DNA of 64,000 nucleotides from Bilophila sp964538355 (GTDB taxonomy: Bacteria > Desulfobacterota > Desulfovibrionia > Desulfovibrionales > Desulfovibrionaceae), in contig CAZIFC010000003.1 in NCBI GenBank assembly GCA_964538355.1, forward strand, positions 1 to 64,000, written 5' to 3'. Under the pieces are notes generated by a model, which was not told the DNA's origin, did not search any database, and saw nothing but the letters and a program-made list of their open reading frames with translations. The position numbers and the translations under genes are program-made. Positions 50,832 through 59,380 of the stretch are shown in pieces (position 1 is the first letter of the stretch; every line of letters begins with the position of its first letter).

Positions 50832-52481
50832 ATCGCTACACGACTGGAAGGCAACACGGCGGGGCTGAAGCCCAGCCAGATGAAGGCGTTGACGCGCCTT
50901 GGGCAGCGGCGTTATCCCGTTCTGGGCGGCTACAGCATCGAACAGGCCCGAGAGCTTGCGCTGCTCTCGCGGTCGCTCGGACGGCAGATTGGCCTTGTCC
51001 TCGACAGGCAGGGCAAGGTGGACATGGTCATCGTGGGCGATCCCGCGTCCATCCTCATCCCCGAACTTCCCCGCGGGCGCGGAGCAGCGGGCCGTTTGCG
51101 CGGCATCCGCCTGATGCACACCCACCTCTCCCCGGACGGCCTGTCTCAGGAAGACCTGATGGACATGCTGTTCCTGCGTCTGGACAGCGTCTCCGTGCTC
51201 ACGGTGAACGACTACGGCGATCCGGTCAGCTTCCAGAGCGCGCACCTCCTCCCCCCCAATGCCGACAGCACGCCCTACCGCGTCCATCCCCTGACGGCGT
51301 GGGATCGCGTAGAGCTGGACTTTACCTCGGAAGCGGAATCCATCGAGGAAGAACTCGGGCGCGTGCTCTCCGAAGCCTCGGAAGCCGGAGACGGCCCGCG
51401 AGCCGTCCTTGTTTCCGTTGCTTCCGAACCGCGGGCCACGCAGGAAATGCACATTGAAGAACTGCGGGAGCTGGCCCGCAGTGCGGGCATTCTGGTCACG
51501 GGAACGCTCATCCAGCGGGTGGCGAGCATCCACCCCCGGCACATTCTGGGCAAGGGAAAGCTTGCGGAACTGGAAGTGCTGGCCTTGCAGGGGCAGGCCT
51601 CGCTGATCATCTTTGACGGCGAACTGACGCCCGCCCAGCTCAACAGCCTTTCGGAAGTCACCGAACGCAAGGTGCTGGACCGGACACAGCTGATTCTCGA
51701 TATTTTCGCCCAGCGCGCGACCTCGCGAGCAGGCAAGCTGCAAGTGGAAATGGCCCAGCTCAAGTACACGCAGCCGCGTCTCGTCGGCAAGAACAGGGCG
51801 ATGGACCGGCTCATGGGCGGCATCGGCGGACGAGGCCCCGGCGAAACCAAGCTGGAAACCGACCGCCGCCGCGTCCGCGAACGCATCGCCAAAATCAAGA
51901 AGGAACTTGAAGGGCTGCGCCAGCAGCGGGCCTTTACCCGCGCCCGCCGCGCACGGCAGGGGCTGCCCGTCGCCGCGCTGGTGGGCTATACCAATGCGGG
52001 CAAGTCCACCCTGCTCAACGCCCTCACCCGCTCGGACGTGCTGGCGGAAGACAAGCTCTTTGCCACCCTGGACCCGACAACCCGCCGCCTCCGCTTTCCC
52101 GAAGAACACGAGCTGGTGCTTGCCGACACGGTCGGATTTATCCGCAACCTTCCTAAAGAACTGACGGAAGCGTTTCAGGCAACCCTGGAGGAACTGGAAG
52201 CCGCCGATATCTTGCTGCACGTCGCGGACGCCTCCCACCCCGAGCTGGATCGCCAGATCGCCGCCGTGGAAGGCATCCTCTCCGATATGGAACTGAACGA
52301 CGTCCCGTGTCTGCTCATCCTCAACAAATGGGATCGGCTGGACGACGAGATGCGGGAAATCCTCCGGGAGCGGTGGCCTCAGGCCCTGAGCATTTCGGCG
52401 GAAACCCGGGACGGGCTTGGCGAGCTTTCACGGCGCATCGAAAACACCGTACGCTGGGAAACCTCCCCAGCCAGCGCATAA
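50832..52481 (+). CDS. hflX: Ribosome-associated GTPase HflX, apparent ATC start
   Basis: The 549-residue protein has the HflX N-terminal domain (LILDIFAQRATSRAGKLQVEMAQLKY, GGIGGRGPGETKLETDRRRVRERI) and a G domain with GYTNAGKST, ADTVGFI and NKWD. HflX splits stalled ribosomes. The homologous region begins RLEGNTAGLKPSQ, but there is no ATG, GTG or TTG near it. ATC at 50832 has AAGAGG exactly eight bases before it and gives a natural N terminus. A TTG at 50661 would add 57 residues from a GC-rich spacer with hairpins, which looks wrong. Confidence 0.88.
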   Translation: MATRLEGNTAGLKPSQMKALTRLGQRRYPVLGGYSIEQARELALLSRSLGRQIGLVLDRQGKVDMVIVGDPASILIPELPRGRGAAGRLRGIRLMHTHLSPDGLSQEDLMDMLFLRLDSVSVLTVNDYGDPVSFQSAHLLPPNADSTPYRVHPLTAWDRVELDFTSEAESIEEELGRVLSEASEAGDGPRAVLVSVASEPRATQEMHIEELRELARSAGILVTGTLIQRVASIHPRHILGKGKLAELEVLALQGQASLIIFDGELTPAQLNSLSEVTERKVLDRTQLILDIFAQRATSRAGKLQVEMAQLKYTQPRLVGKNRAMDRLMGGIGGRGPGETKLETDRRRVRERIAKIKKELEGLRQQRAFTRARRARQGLPVAALVGYTNAGKSTLLNALTRSDVLAEDKLFATLDPTTRRLRFPEEHELVLADTVGFIRNLPKELTEAFQATLEELEAADILLHVADASHPELDRQIAAVEGILSDMELNDVPCLLILNKWDRLDDEMREILRERWPQALSISAETRDGLGELSRRIENTVRWETSPASA

Positions 52482-52487
52482 ACGCAC

Positions 52488-52994
52488 CTAAAACGCCGGT
52501 TCCCGCCGCAGCGCAATCAAAACGCGGGCGGCGGCAACCGCATCCGAACCGGCATGGTGATGATCCAGCGGGATGCCGTAGTACCGGCACACGTCATCAA
52601 GACGATTGGACGGCAGGGAAAGCACCCGGCGAGCCTCGCGAAGCGTGCAGATGAAAGGCAGCGCGGGCGGCAGAATCCCCCCGGCCCGGCAGCAGGCTTC
52701 CAGCACCCGGCGATCAAACGGGGCGTTGTGCGCCACCAGATGCGTAACGCCGTGCAAAAACGCCGCCATCTCAGGCCAGTACGCCGAAAAGGTGGGGCTT
52801 TCCCGCACATCTTCCCATGTGATGCCGTGAATATGCGTAAAGAACATCCGGGGCCGGGGCGGACGAATCAGGCTATACAGCGTATCCACCACTTCGCCGC
52901 CGCACACTTTTGCCAATCCGACGGCGCAGGCACTGTCCGGCTGATGATCCGCCGTCTCAAAGTCCAGCGCGGCATACACGGGTTCCGACATCAT
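52488..52994 (-). CDS. DnaQ-like 3'-5' exonuclease (DEDDh family)
   Basis: The 168-residue protein has the three exonuclease motifs: ALDFETA (D11, E13), HNAPFDRRVLE, and HHAGSDA with the catalytic His and Asp. It matches stand-alone proofreading-type nucleases. It converges with hflX, six bases apart. The second ATG at 52991 is better placed after GGAGAG. Confidence 0.88.
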   Translation of the reverse strand: MMSEPVYAALDFETADHQPDSACAVGLAKVCGGEVVDTLYSLIRPPRPRMFFTHIHGITWEDVRESPTFSAYWPEMAAFLHGVTHLVAHNAPFDRRVLEACCRAGGILPPALPFICTLREARRVLSLPSNRLDDVCRYYGIPLDHHHAGSDAVAAARVLIALRREPAF

Positions 52995-53001
52995 CTCTCC
53001 A

Positions 53002-53032
53002 AAAGCAGGAGGGCGGGAATCCCCGCCCTCCT
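53002..53032 (-). terminator. Terminator of the hydrolase/antiporter operon
   Basis: AGGAGGGCGGG (53007-53017) folds with CCCGCCCTCCT (53022-53032); on the minus strand it is followed by GCTTTT. It separates the sulfatase-like gene from the exonuclease gene. Confidence 0.75.
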
Positions 53033-53047
53033 TCGCATATATGCAGG

Positions 53048-54601
53048 TTACAGGGTCCGCAGCTCGCCGATGTAGAGCTTCAGCTGCTGCAGCATTTCCT
53101 TGGCCTTCTCGGGCATTTCCCCAGCCAGATTGTGCAGCTGGAAGGGATCGGCGCGCCGATCATACAGCTCGTCCTGCTCGGGAACCGTCACTTCCGCACC
53201 CTGTACGCAGGTCCACATCTCTTCCTTCATCTCAAGCTGGGCGGACTGCCGCCCGGCATTGCCGCCCTTGCCGGAGCCGTCATAGAAGAGGCGGTTCATT
53301 TCGTCGGTGTCGATGTCGTTCTTGAGCCAGTGGATGTACGACCAGTCCCTGGTGATGAGCGACCACGACATGCCGTAATACCCCGCCACGGCAACCTCGC
53401 GCACGGTGTCCGTCTCGCCGCGCATGACCGGGAGGAGGCTGATGCCGTGCATCTCATCCGCACCGTATGTCTGGATGCCCTCGTGCCCCGCTTCGGAAAG
53501 GGCATCGGCACCGTAGCCGAGCGCGTCCATGATGGTCGCGGTGATATCCACATTCTGGACAAAGCCTTCAATCCGCTTGCCGCCCTCAAGCCCCGGAACG
53601 TGCATCAAAAGCGGAATATGCACCAGCTCTTCATAGGGCCACGGGCGGCACTTACGCATGATGCCGTGCCCGTGCTCGCCGTTGCCCATGGGCTGGCCGT
53701 GGTCGGAAGCGATGACGATCATGGTTTCGTCCCACAGGCCCTGTTCCCGGATGGAATCCAGCAAGAGGCCGATCCACTTGTCCACCAGTTCTACCTTTTC
53801 CATGTACAGGGCGCGGATGTGGGCGCATTCCTCTTCGGTCATGACCCCGGCAACCTCCGTCCACGGAGCCAGAATCATCGGGTTGCCCTCATAGTCGGGA
53901 TCATGCGGGCAGGGCCTGCCTTCCCAAACGGACGGCGGGTCCCACGGCTCGTGGGGATCAAAGGAGTCCATCCACAGCAGGAACGGACGCTTGGGATCAC
54001 GCTTGTTGCGGAGCCACTCGTCGGCTTCGCGGGCCACCACGCTGACGTAATTGTCGGCATCCGACTTCCAGAACTGCCGCTGCTTGAGATAGCACTCGGC
54101 CTCGCGGATCAGCGACTTCGAGGAACTGTCGTATTCGCCGTTCTCGTCCTTGTGCAGCATGCCGGGGGACAGATAGTCCTCGGCCCGTATGGCGGGATCA
54201 AGCGGCACGTTGCGGAAGGTTTCGTGATCCAGCTCGTGCCCGTTGCAGAACTTCACATAGTCGAACCCGCGCGAATAGCCGTATTTGGGCAGGCGCATGG
54301 GCGGCGTGTCATAGACCAGTGCCGTCTGCACCTCCCGGCACCACAGCATGTCGGTCAGGCTGGTATCCTCGAGATCCAGCGGCTTCCAGCCGGCATAGGG
54401 CAGCGTGAAGCGGCCCGTCATGATGGCCCGGCGCACCGGAATGGTCGGCAGCCCCTCGCTGTAGGCGTTCTCGAACAGGAAGCCCTGGCGCGCAAACCGA
54501 TCCAGATTGGGCGTCTTGACCTGCTCGTTTCCGTAGCATCCGAGATAGTTGAACTGGAGCGTATCCAGCATGATGAAAATCACGTTCTTGATGGAAGACA
54601 T
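53048..54601 (-). CDS. Sulfatase/alkaline-phosphatase-superfamily hydrolase with Thr at the nucleophile position
   Basis: The 517-residue enzyme keeps the superfamily metal motifs: MLDTL with D13 near the start and ASDHG (IASDHGQPMG) further on. The sulfatase signature C/S-x-P-x-R appears as TIPVR at residues 53-57, so Thr53 stands where sulfatases have the Cys or Ser that becomes formylglycine. Thr is the nucleophile in phosphonoacetate hydrolase and other relatives, so a phosphonate, phosphodiester or phosphoglycerol substrate is more likely than a sulfate ester. It follows the NhaC-type antiporter gene by 10 bp. No signal peptide is seen. Confidence 0.82.
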   Translation of the reverse strand: MSSIKNVIFIMLDTLQFNYLGCYGNEQVKTPNLDRFARQGFLFENAYSEGLPTIPVRRAIMTGRFTLPYAGWKPLDLEDTSLTDMLWCREVQTALVYDTPPMRLPKYGYSRGFDYVKFCNGHELDHETFRNVPLDPAIRAEDYLSPGMLHKDENGEYDSSSKSLIREAECYLKQRQFWKSDADNYVSVVAREADEWLRNKRDPKRPFLLWMDSFDPHEPWDPPSVWEGRPCPHDPDYEGNPMILAPWTEVAGVMTEEECAHIRALYMEKVELVDKWIGLLLDSIREQGLWDETMIVIASDHGQPMGNGEHGHGIMRKCRPWPYEELVHIPLLMHVPGLEGGKRIEGFVQNVDITATIMDALGYGADALSEAGHEGIQTYGADEMHGISLLPVMRGETDTVREVAVAGYYGMSWSLITRDWSYIHWLKNDIDTDEMNRLFYDGSGKGGNAGRQSAQLEMKEEMWTCVQGAEVTVPEQDELYDRRADPFQLHNLAGEMPEKAKEMLQQLKLYIGELRTL

Positions 54602-54611
54602 GCTACCCCCG

Positions 54612-56024
54612 CTAGGCTTTTCTGGAGCCGTGCACCGGCGTGCCGTTCAGACGCCAGATACCGAATCCGGTCACGGCGCACAGGATGGAAAAGATGGGAA
54701 CGAACCAGTTCAGGAAGGCGTACGGCACAAAGTCAAACGCACTGACGCCGAGCACACCGGCAATGTAGAAGGCGTGGACGCTCCACGGCACGAGCGGGCA
54801 GCCGATGGTTCCGGCGTCCTCGCAGGTACGGGACAGAACCAGCGGGCTGATGTCGGCCTTCTTGAAAGGCTCAAGGAAGGCGCGGCCGGGAACGATGACC
54901 GCCAGCATCTGGCTGCCCGTCCCAAAGTTGATGATGTATGCCGCGGCAAGTACGGACACGACCAGCCGAACCACGGAGCGCGCGCCGCGCAGAACCGCAT
55001 CAAGCAGCACTTCAAGCACCCGGGAACGCTCAAGGATGCCGCCGAACGCCATGCCCGAGCACAGCAGCAGGACTGTGGGCATGATGCTCATCAGCCCGCC
55101 GCGGGACAGCAGCGGATCAAGCTGCTGGATACCCGTCTTGGAGACGTAGCCGGAGGTCATCATCTTCGCAAGGGCGTTGAATTCCACGCCTTCATACACG
55201 GCAATGAGCACCGCGCTGAGCAGGCAGGCGACCATGACCGGCAAGACCGGGAAACGCTTGTACGCCAGAATGATCATCAGCACGGGCGGGATGAAGGCCA
55301 CGGGTCCAAGGCTGAAATGGCCTTCCAGTCCGGCAAGAATGGCATTGAGCGTATCAAGAGAGACGGCCTGCCCCTGCGCGAACGAGAACCCGAGGAAGGT
55401 ATACACGACACCGGCGGCAACAAAGGCGGGAATCGTGGTCCAGAGCATGGAAAGGATATGGTCGAACAGCGGCACTTCGCAGACCGACGCCGTAATGTTG
55501 GTGGAGTCCGACACCGGAGACATCTTGTCGCCGAGATACGCCCCGGAGACGATGGCCCCGACGGTCATGGCGGGAGGATAGCCGAGAGCCTGCCCCACCC
55601 CAAGCAGGGCTACGCCGATAGTGCCCATCGTCCCGAAGGATGTCCCCGTGGCGATGGAGGCCACCGAGCACAGCACCATGGTCGAAAGCAGGAAGTGTTC
55701 GGGAGCGATGAGCTTCAGCCCCCAGTAAATGATGGCGGGAATGGTTCCCGAGGCCAGCCATGTCGCGATGATCATGCCCACAAGAGCAAGAATGGCAATG
55801 GCGATCTGGATGCGGCCCAGAGCCTCGAACATCCCCTCCTGCAACTCTTCCCAGCGATAGCCCGTTTTCAGGCCCATCAGACCCGCCAACGCCACGGCTC
55901 CGATCAGCGGCAGGACAGGGGGCCGGACACCGACGACCAGTGTCCCATACAGGATCAACGCCACAGGCAAAACCAGCGACAGGATCGCCCATCCAAGAGA
56001 AGGTTTGTTTCCCTTCGTTTCCAT
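54612..56024 (-). CDS. NhaC-type Na+/H+ antiporter family protein
   Basis: The 470-residue membrane protein has about twelve helices and the NhaC core (TGTSFGTMGTIGVALLGVG, GAIVSGAYLGDKMSPVSDSTNITASV, GFGTGSQMLAVIVPGRAF-like NFGTGSQMLAVIVPGRAF, EDAGTIGCPLVPWSVHAFYIAGVLG). Family members exchange Na+ for H+ or for organic acids such as malate/lactate. Being first in an operon with a hydrolase, it may import the hydrolase substrate or product. Confidence 0.88.
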   Translation of the reverse strand: METKGNKPSLGWAILSLVLPVALILYGTLVVGVRPPVLPLIGAVALAGLMGLKTGYRWEELQEGMFEALGRIQIAIAILALVGMIIATWLASGTIPAIIYWGLKLIAPEHFLLSTMVLCSVASIATGTSFGTMGTIGVALLGVGQALGYPPAMTVGAIVSGAYLGDKMSPVSDSTNITASVCEVPLFDHILSMLWTTIPAFVAAGVVYTFLGFSFAQGQAVSLDTLNAILAGLEGHFSLGPVAFIPPVLMIILAYKRFPVLPVMVACLLSAVLIAVYEGVEFNALAKMMTSGYVSKTGIQQLDPLLSRGGLMSIMPTVLLLCSGMAFGGILERSRVLEVLLDAVLRGARSVVRLVVSVLAAAYIINFGTGSQMLAVIVPGRAFLEPFKKADISPLVLSRTCEDAGTIGCPLVPWSVHAFYIAGVLGVSAFDFVPYAFLNWFVPIFSILCAVTGFGIWRLNGTPVHGSRKA

Positions 56025-56164
56025 GACATGCTCCTCTCCGCACGCCGCTCCTCCTTCTTTCCAACGGACGGCCTGCGTTTCGGTTCCAAAAGTTACTGTT
56101 GTTCTTTCAAGTATGACGCGCTCTCAATAAAAAAACAACATGGAATCCATCACCTTTCCCCGGC

Positions 56165-56204
56165 AAAAAGGAAGGGCTGCCTCCGTCTGGAATGCAGCCC
56201 TTCC
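56165..56204 (-). terminator. Terminator of the Lap-type operon
   Basis: GGAAGGGCTGC (56170-56180) folds with GCAGCCCTTCC (56194-56204); on the minus strand it is followed by five T (56169-56165). It lies 210 bp after the stop of the sensor gene, across the assembly gap. Confidence 0.75.
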
Positions 56205-56209
56205 TCCCG

Positions 56210-56419
56210 AACAAGGCAAAATCAGGGTATCGGCACAAGGATCAGACGCTTTCGAAGGCTCAGANNNNNNNNNNNNNNNNNNNNNNNNNNNNNNNNNNNN
56301 NNNNNNNNNNNNNNNNNNNNNNNNNNNNNNNNNNNNNNNNNNNNNNNNNNNNNNNNNNNNNNNNAACAAGGCAAAATCAGGGTATCGGCACAAGGATCAG
56401 ACGCTTTCGAAGGCTCAGA
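56210..56419. other. Assembly gap of 100 N flanked by the same 55 bases
   Basis: N run 56265-56364. The 55 bases before it (56210-56264) equal the 55 bases after it (56365-56419). This is the signature of two contigs that share a k-mer of 55 and were not merged, so the true sequence probably has one copy and no gap. The last codons of the sensor gene lie in the right copy. Confidence 0.9.
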
Positions 56420-58496
56420 CGCTTTCGCCGGAAAGGGTTCTTACAAACTGTTCCCCGGCCGGCGTCCTGAGATATTCGCGCAGGGCCGCGACCACATGCT
56501 GATCGTATCTGGCGGATTCCGTTTCCAGTATCCTGAGGGCCTCTTCCTTGGTTTTGGCGTTGCGGTAGGAACGGGGACAGATCAGGGCGCAGAACGCGTT
56601 CGCCACCGCGAGCACCCGCCCGTGGATGCCGATGGCCTCGCCCTTCAGCTTTTCAGGATAGCCGGAACCGTCCAGGAACTCGTTCATCTGGGAGATGGCG
56701 GTCACGACGGGCAGATCAAAGTTGATGCTCTTCAGCGTCTCGCGGGCGTACTCAACATGGCGTTCCATGATAAGGCGTTCTTCGGGCGTAAAGGCCCCGG
56801 GCTTGGTCAGCAGTTCGCGGGGAAGCTGCATCTTGCCGATCTGCGAAAGGCTGGCTGCCGTGTGCACAGTCGTTTCATCCTCTTCGCCAAGCCCAAGCTC
56901 CCGCACAAGCGCACTGCCGAGGGTGGCCATATGTGCGGACTGGCCGCCAAGATACGGGTCCACGGCTTCAATGGCGCGCATGAATGCCGCAATGGTCTGC
57001 TGGATCATCCGCTGGTTGCGCTCCTGCGCCTCCACGAGCTGGGTGATGTCCCGAAACACCGAAACCGTGCCGGTAACCGCCCCGTCCGCGTCGCGATAGG
57101 GGGAACAGGTCACCTGATAGTGATACTTTTTGGATCTCAGCCAAATGACATCCTTGAACATGCAGGCTTTTTCCGTCTCGGAGGCGACATCCAGCTGCTT
57201 GTACAGCCGCAGGGCCGTGTCGTATCCGAAAATGGCGGCCCAATCCATGCCCACGATTTCCTCATCGGAACGGCCCACCATCCGGGCAAAGGCCTGATTC
57301 GCATACTTGACCATCCCGCCCTTGTCGGTCAGGACAATGCCGTCCACCAGCGTGCTGTTGATCCCGTCAAGAAGCTGCTTTTGCCGGTTGGAAAGCTGAT
57401 ACAGCTGCAACAGCTCCACATTCTCGCTGCGGGCGTTGCGCCCCACAAGCCACCACCAGACCGTCAGCAGGGCCAACAGCACGACCACCACGGAGACGGC
57501 GGCCCAAATCAGGATGGCGATGCGCTGGGCAAAGAAAGGTTCCAGTGCGGTCTGCACCGGGATATCCTGCACCACCAGCCACGGAAGTTCGGGAATCTTG
57601 ATGCCAAGGCTGTAGACCTTTTCCCCGGAGGGAGGCAGCGCACGGACTTCAAAAGGCAGCTCTCCCTTCGGGTCAGTCGTCCATCCGGGGAGCGGGTACG
57701 GCTCTGCGGAGGCCGGCCGCATCTCCTGAAGGGCGTCGCCGACGACCTGCAAAACCCGGGTGGAGCCAAACGGCTGCTGCCCCTTCACCCCTTCAATGGT
57801 TTCGCCAAGCCGCGAAGAAACCATCACGGACAAAAGCAGGGCGGCGACCGGCCTTTCCGAACGTTTTTCAACATAGTCAGGGGCAAAAATGGGCATGACC
57901 AGATCAAGCACCAGCCCGTTCGGGGTACTGCGAACCGGGAGGATGTCTATCTTGCCCGTTTCCACGGCCTTGCGGATGCCCTGCTGCTGTTCCAGCGAAA
58001 GAACCGGCGGCGTCACATCCGTAGACAGGTAGGTCTGGCCTTCCGCATTGGTGATCCGGGCATACATGAAGCCGGAATAGCTCACAAATTCCTGGAGGAG
58101 GTTCCGCATGAGCGGAAGCTGGGAAGCAAGCTGGCCTCCATCCTCCAAGTCGGTGCTCCCGTCGCCGGACGCACGCAGCAGCGGAGCCAGATCCTTGCCC
58201 AGCCCGTTGACCTCGGAAGCGAACAGGCGAAAAAGATCCGCGCTGATCAGGCGGATGCTCTGGTTTTGAATGGAATTGAACCACAATGAAAGCGCATTGG
58301 CCTTGTTCTGCGCCGTAGACTGCAAACGCCGCTCGACATCCTGCCGCAACGATGTTTCCGCCACATCGATGTTGAAGCTGGCAAGGCCTGCCGCGGCACA
58401 CAGCACAAGCGCAAGAATGACGCCCATAAACCAGCCCATGCGCCTGTAGGCACCGGCTTTGCCTTCTGCCTTCGGCTGGGGAATGACATCCTTCAT
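56415..58496 (-). CDS. Membrane sensor with periplasmic domain, PAS and degenerate HD-GYP domain (LapD-like role)
   Basis: The 693-residue protein has a helix at 21-42, a periplasmic dCache-like sensor (about 45-320), a second helix at 326-351, a PAS domain (about 375-490) and an HD-GYP-like domain (about 505-690). DGSGYPEKLKGE (609-620) is kept. The catalytic HD is S551-Q552 (LSQIGK), the HHE motif is SQMNE, and the final Asp pair of VADxFDA is N and C (VANAFCA). It probably binds rather than cleaves cyclic-di-GMP. It is the last gene of the lap operon and so is the best candidate for controlling LapG. Confidence 0.85.
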   Translation of the reverse strand: MKDVIPQPKAEGKAGAYRRMGWFMGVILALVLCAAAGLASFNIDVAETSLRQDVERRLQSTAQNKANALSLWFNSIQNQSIRLISADLFRLFASEVNGLGKDLAPLLRASGDGSTDLEDGGQLASQLPLMRNLLQEFVSYSGFMYARITNAEGQTYLSTDVTPPVLSLEQQQGIRKAVETGKIDILPVRSTPNGLVLDLVMPIFAPDYVEKRSERPVAALLLSVMVSSRLGETIEGVKGQQPFGSTRVLQVVGDALQEMRPASAEPYPLPGWTTDPKGELPFEVRALPPSGEKVYSLGIKIPELPWLVVQDIPVQTALEPFFAQRIAILIWAAVSVVVVLLALLTVWWWLVGRNARSENVELLQLYQLSNRQKQLLDGINSTLVDGIVLTDKGGMVKYANQAFARMVGRSDEEIVGMDWAAIFGYDTALRLYKQLDVASETEKACMFKDVIWLRSKKYHYQVTCSPYRDADGAVTGTVSVFRDITQLVEAQERNQRMIQQTIAAFMRAIEAVDPYLGGQSAHMATLGSALVRELGLGEEDETTVHTAASLSQIGKMQLPRELLTKPGAFTPEERLIMERHVEYARETLKSINFDLPVVTAISQMNEFLDGSGYPEKLKGEAIGIHGRVLAVANAFCALICPRSYRNAKTKEEALRILETESARYDQHVVAALREYLRTPAGEQFVRTLSGESV

Positions 58497-58564
58497 AACA
58501 TCCCTCTCCTTATCCGTTCACCTGCGCGCAGGCTGTTTATGCGGGTTTCCATCCAAGACCGCGC

Positions 58565-59377
58565 CTAGGACGCCTCAGGGTACAAATGCGCCCAGCGAAA
58601 CGCTTCGTTTACCGAAAATTGGGGCCGGTAATGCGAATACCGCCTGTGCGACAGCACCGCATTGCTCAGGTTGTCGAGCACCCACGCGTCACCATCCGCA
58701 TACACGACGGCAACGGCATGATCGAGATTGCGGAGCGTATCCTTCAGCACGACGATCCGCATCTGGGAGGCTGGCACGCCCAAGGCCCGCAACGCAAAAT
58801 ATTTGGCAATCGAGAAATCCTCGCAGTCACCCGATTTTTGAAAAAATTCCACGGGGGCGGCCCAATAGTCCATGACGCCCCAAACTTCCATGTCCGTTCG
58901 GTAGGGCCATTTGTTGATCAGCGCGTTCACAGCCCTCGCCTTTTCCAGCACGGAGGCCTGCGCCAGCCGCCTGCGAATGCCCTTCCACGTTCCCTGTCCC
59001 GGAAAGGTGCGGTCATCCGTATATCCGGGGTCTGCCCGCTGCTTGTCCAGTACCGCCGTCCACTTGGGCAGGTTCCCTATTCTGGTACGCATCTCAAGCG
59101 TCCCGAAAAGGCGGATGCCCTTCCCGGACTCCTGCCGCCCCGCTTCCGGATGGCCCGGAGAATCGCCTCCCGGACGCGTCTGTGCAGGCGCGGGGCGGGC
59201 TGGCTCAACGGCGGCGGGGCGTTCCTCCCGGCTCCGCTCGGACAGGATGGAACCGACCGAACCCTGCCGGAGCAGCCGGGCTTCTTCGTCATCCGCCGCA
59301 ACCTGTCCGCACGGCAGGCCCACGAGCAGGAGAAGCAGCAGCCCTGCCGGGACACGCAACCACTGCCGCCGCCGCAT
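58565..59377 (-). CDS. lapG: LapG-like periplasmic cysteine protease
   Basis: The 270-residue protein has a signal peptide (LRVPAGLLLLLLVGLPCGQVAA) and a bacterial transglutaminase-like peptidase domain with C185 (SGDCEDFSIAKY), H220 (LDHAVAVV) and D235 (VLDNLSN). LapG cuts the anchor of large outer-membrane adhesins to release cells from biofilm. A Pro/Ala/Arg-rich linker lies at 45-85. It lies three bases after the membrane fusion protein stop. Confidence 0.9.
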   Translation of the reverse strand: MRRRQWLRVPAGLLLLLLVGLPCGQVAADDEEARLLRQGSVGSILSERSREERPAAVEPARPAPAQTRPGGDSPGHPEAGRQESGKGIRLFGTLEMRTRIGNLPKWTAVLDKQRADPGYTDDRTFPGQGTWKGIRRRLAQASVLEKARAVNALINKWPYRTDMEVWGVMDYWAAPVEFFQKSGDCEDFSIAKYFALRALGVPASQMRIVVLKDTLRNLDHAVAVVYADGDAWVLDNLSNAVLSHRRYSHYRPQFSVNEAFRWAHLYPEAS

Positions 59378-59380
59378 GGG

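Noticed and set aside
56210..56419. Direct repeat of 55 bp as a possible mobile-element target duplication
   Set aside because: It flanks an N run of exactly 100 and has the length of a common assembler k-mer, so it is an assembly effect.
54549..58289. A 1246-codon open frame on the plus strand
   Set aside because: It runs antisense through the NhaC-type antiporter and sensor genes, crosses the N gap, and has low-complexity Gly/His/Gln-rich sequence typical of a GC-rich shadow frame.
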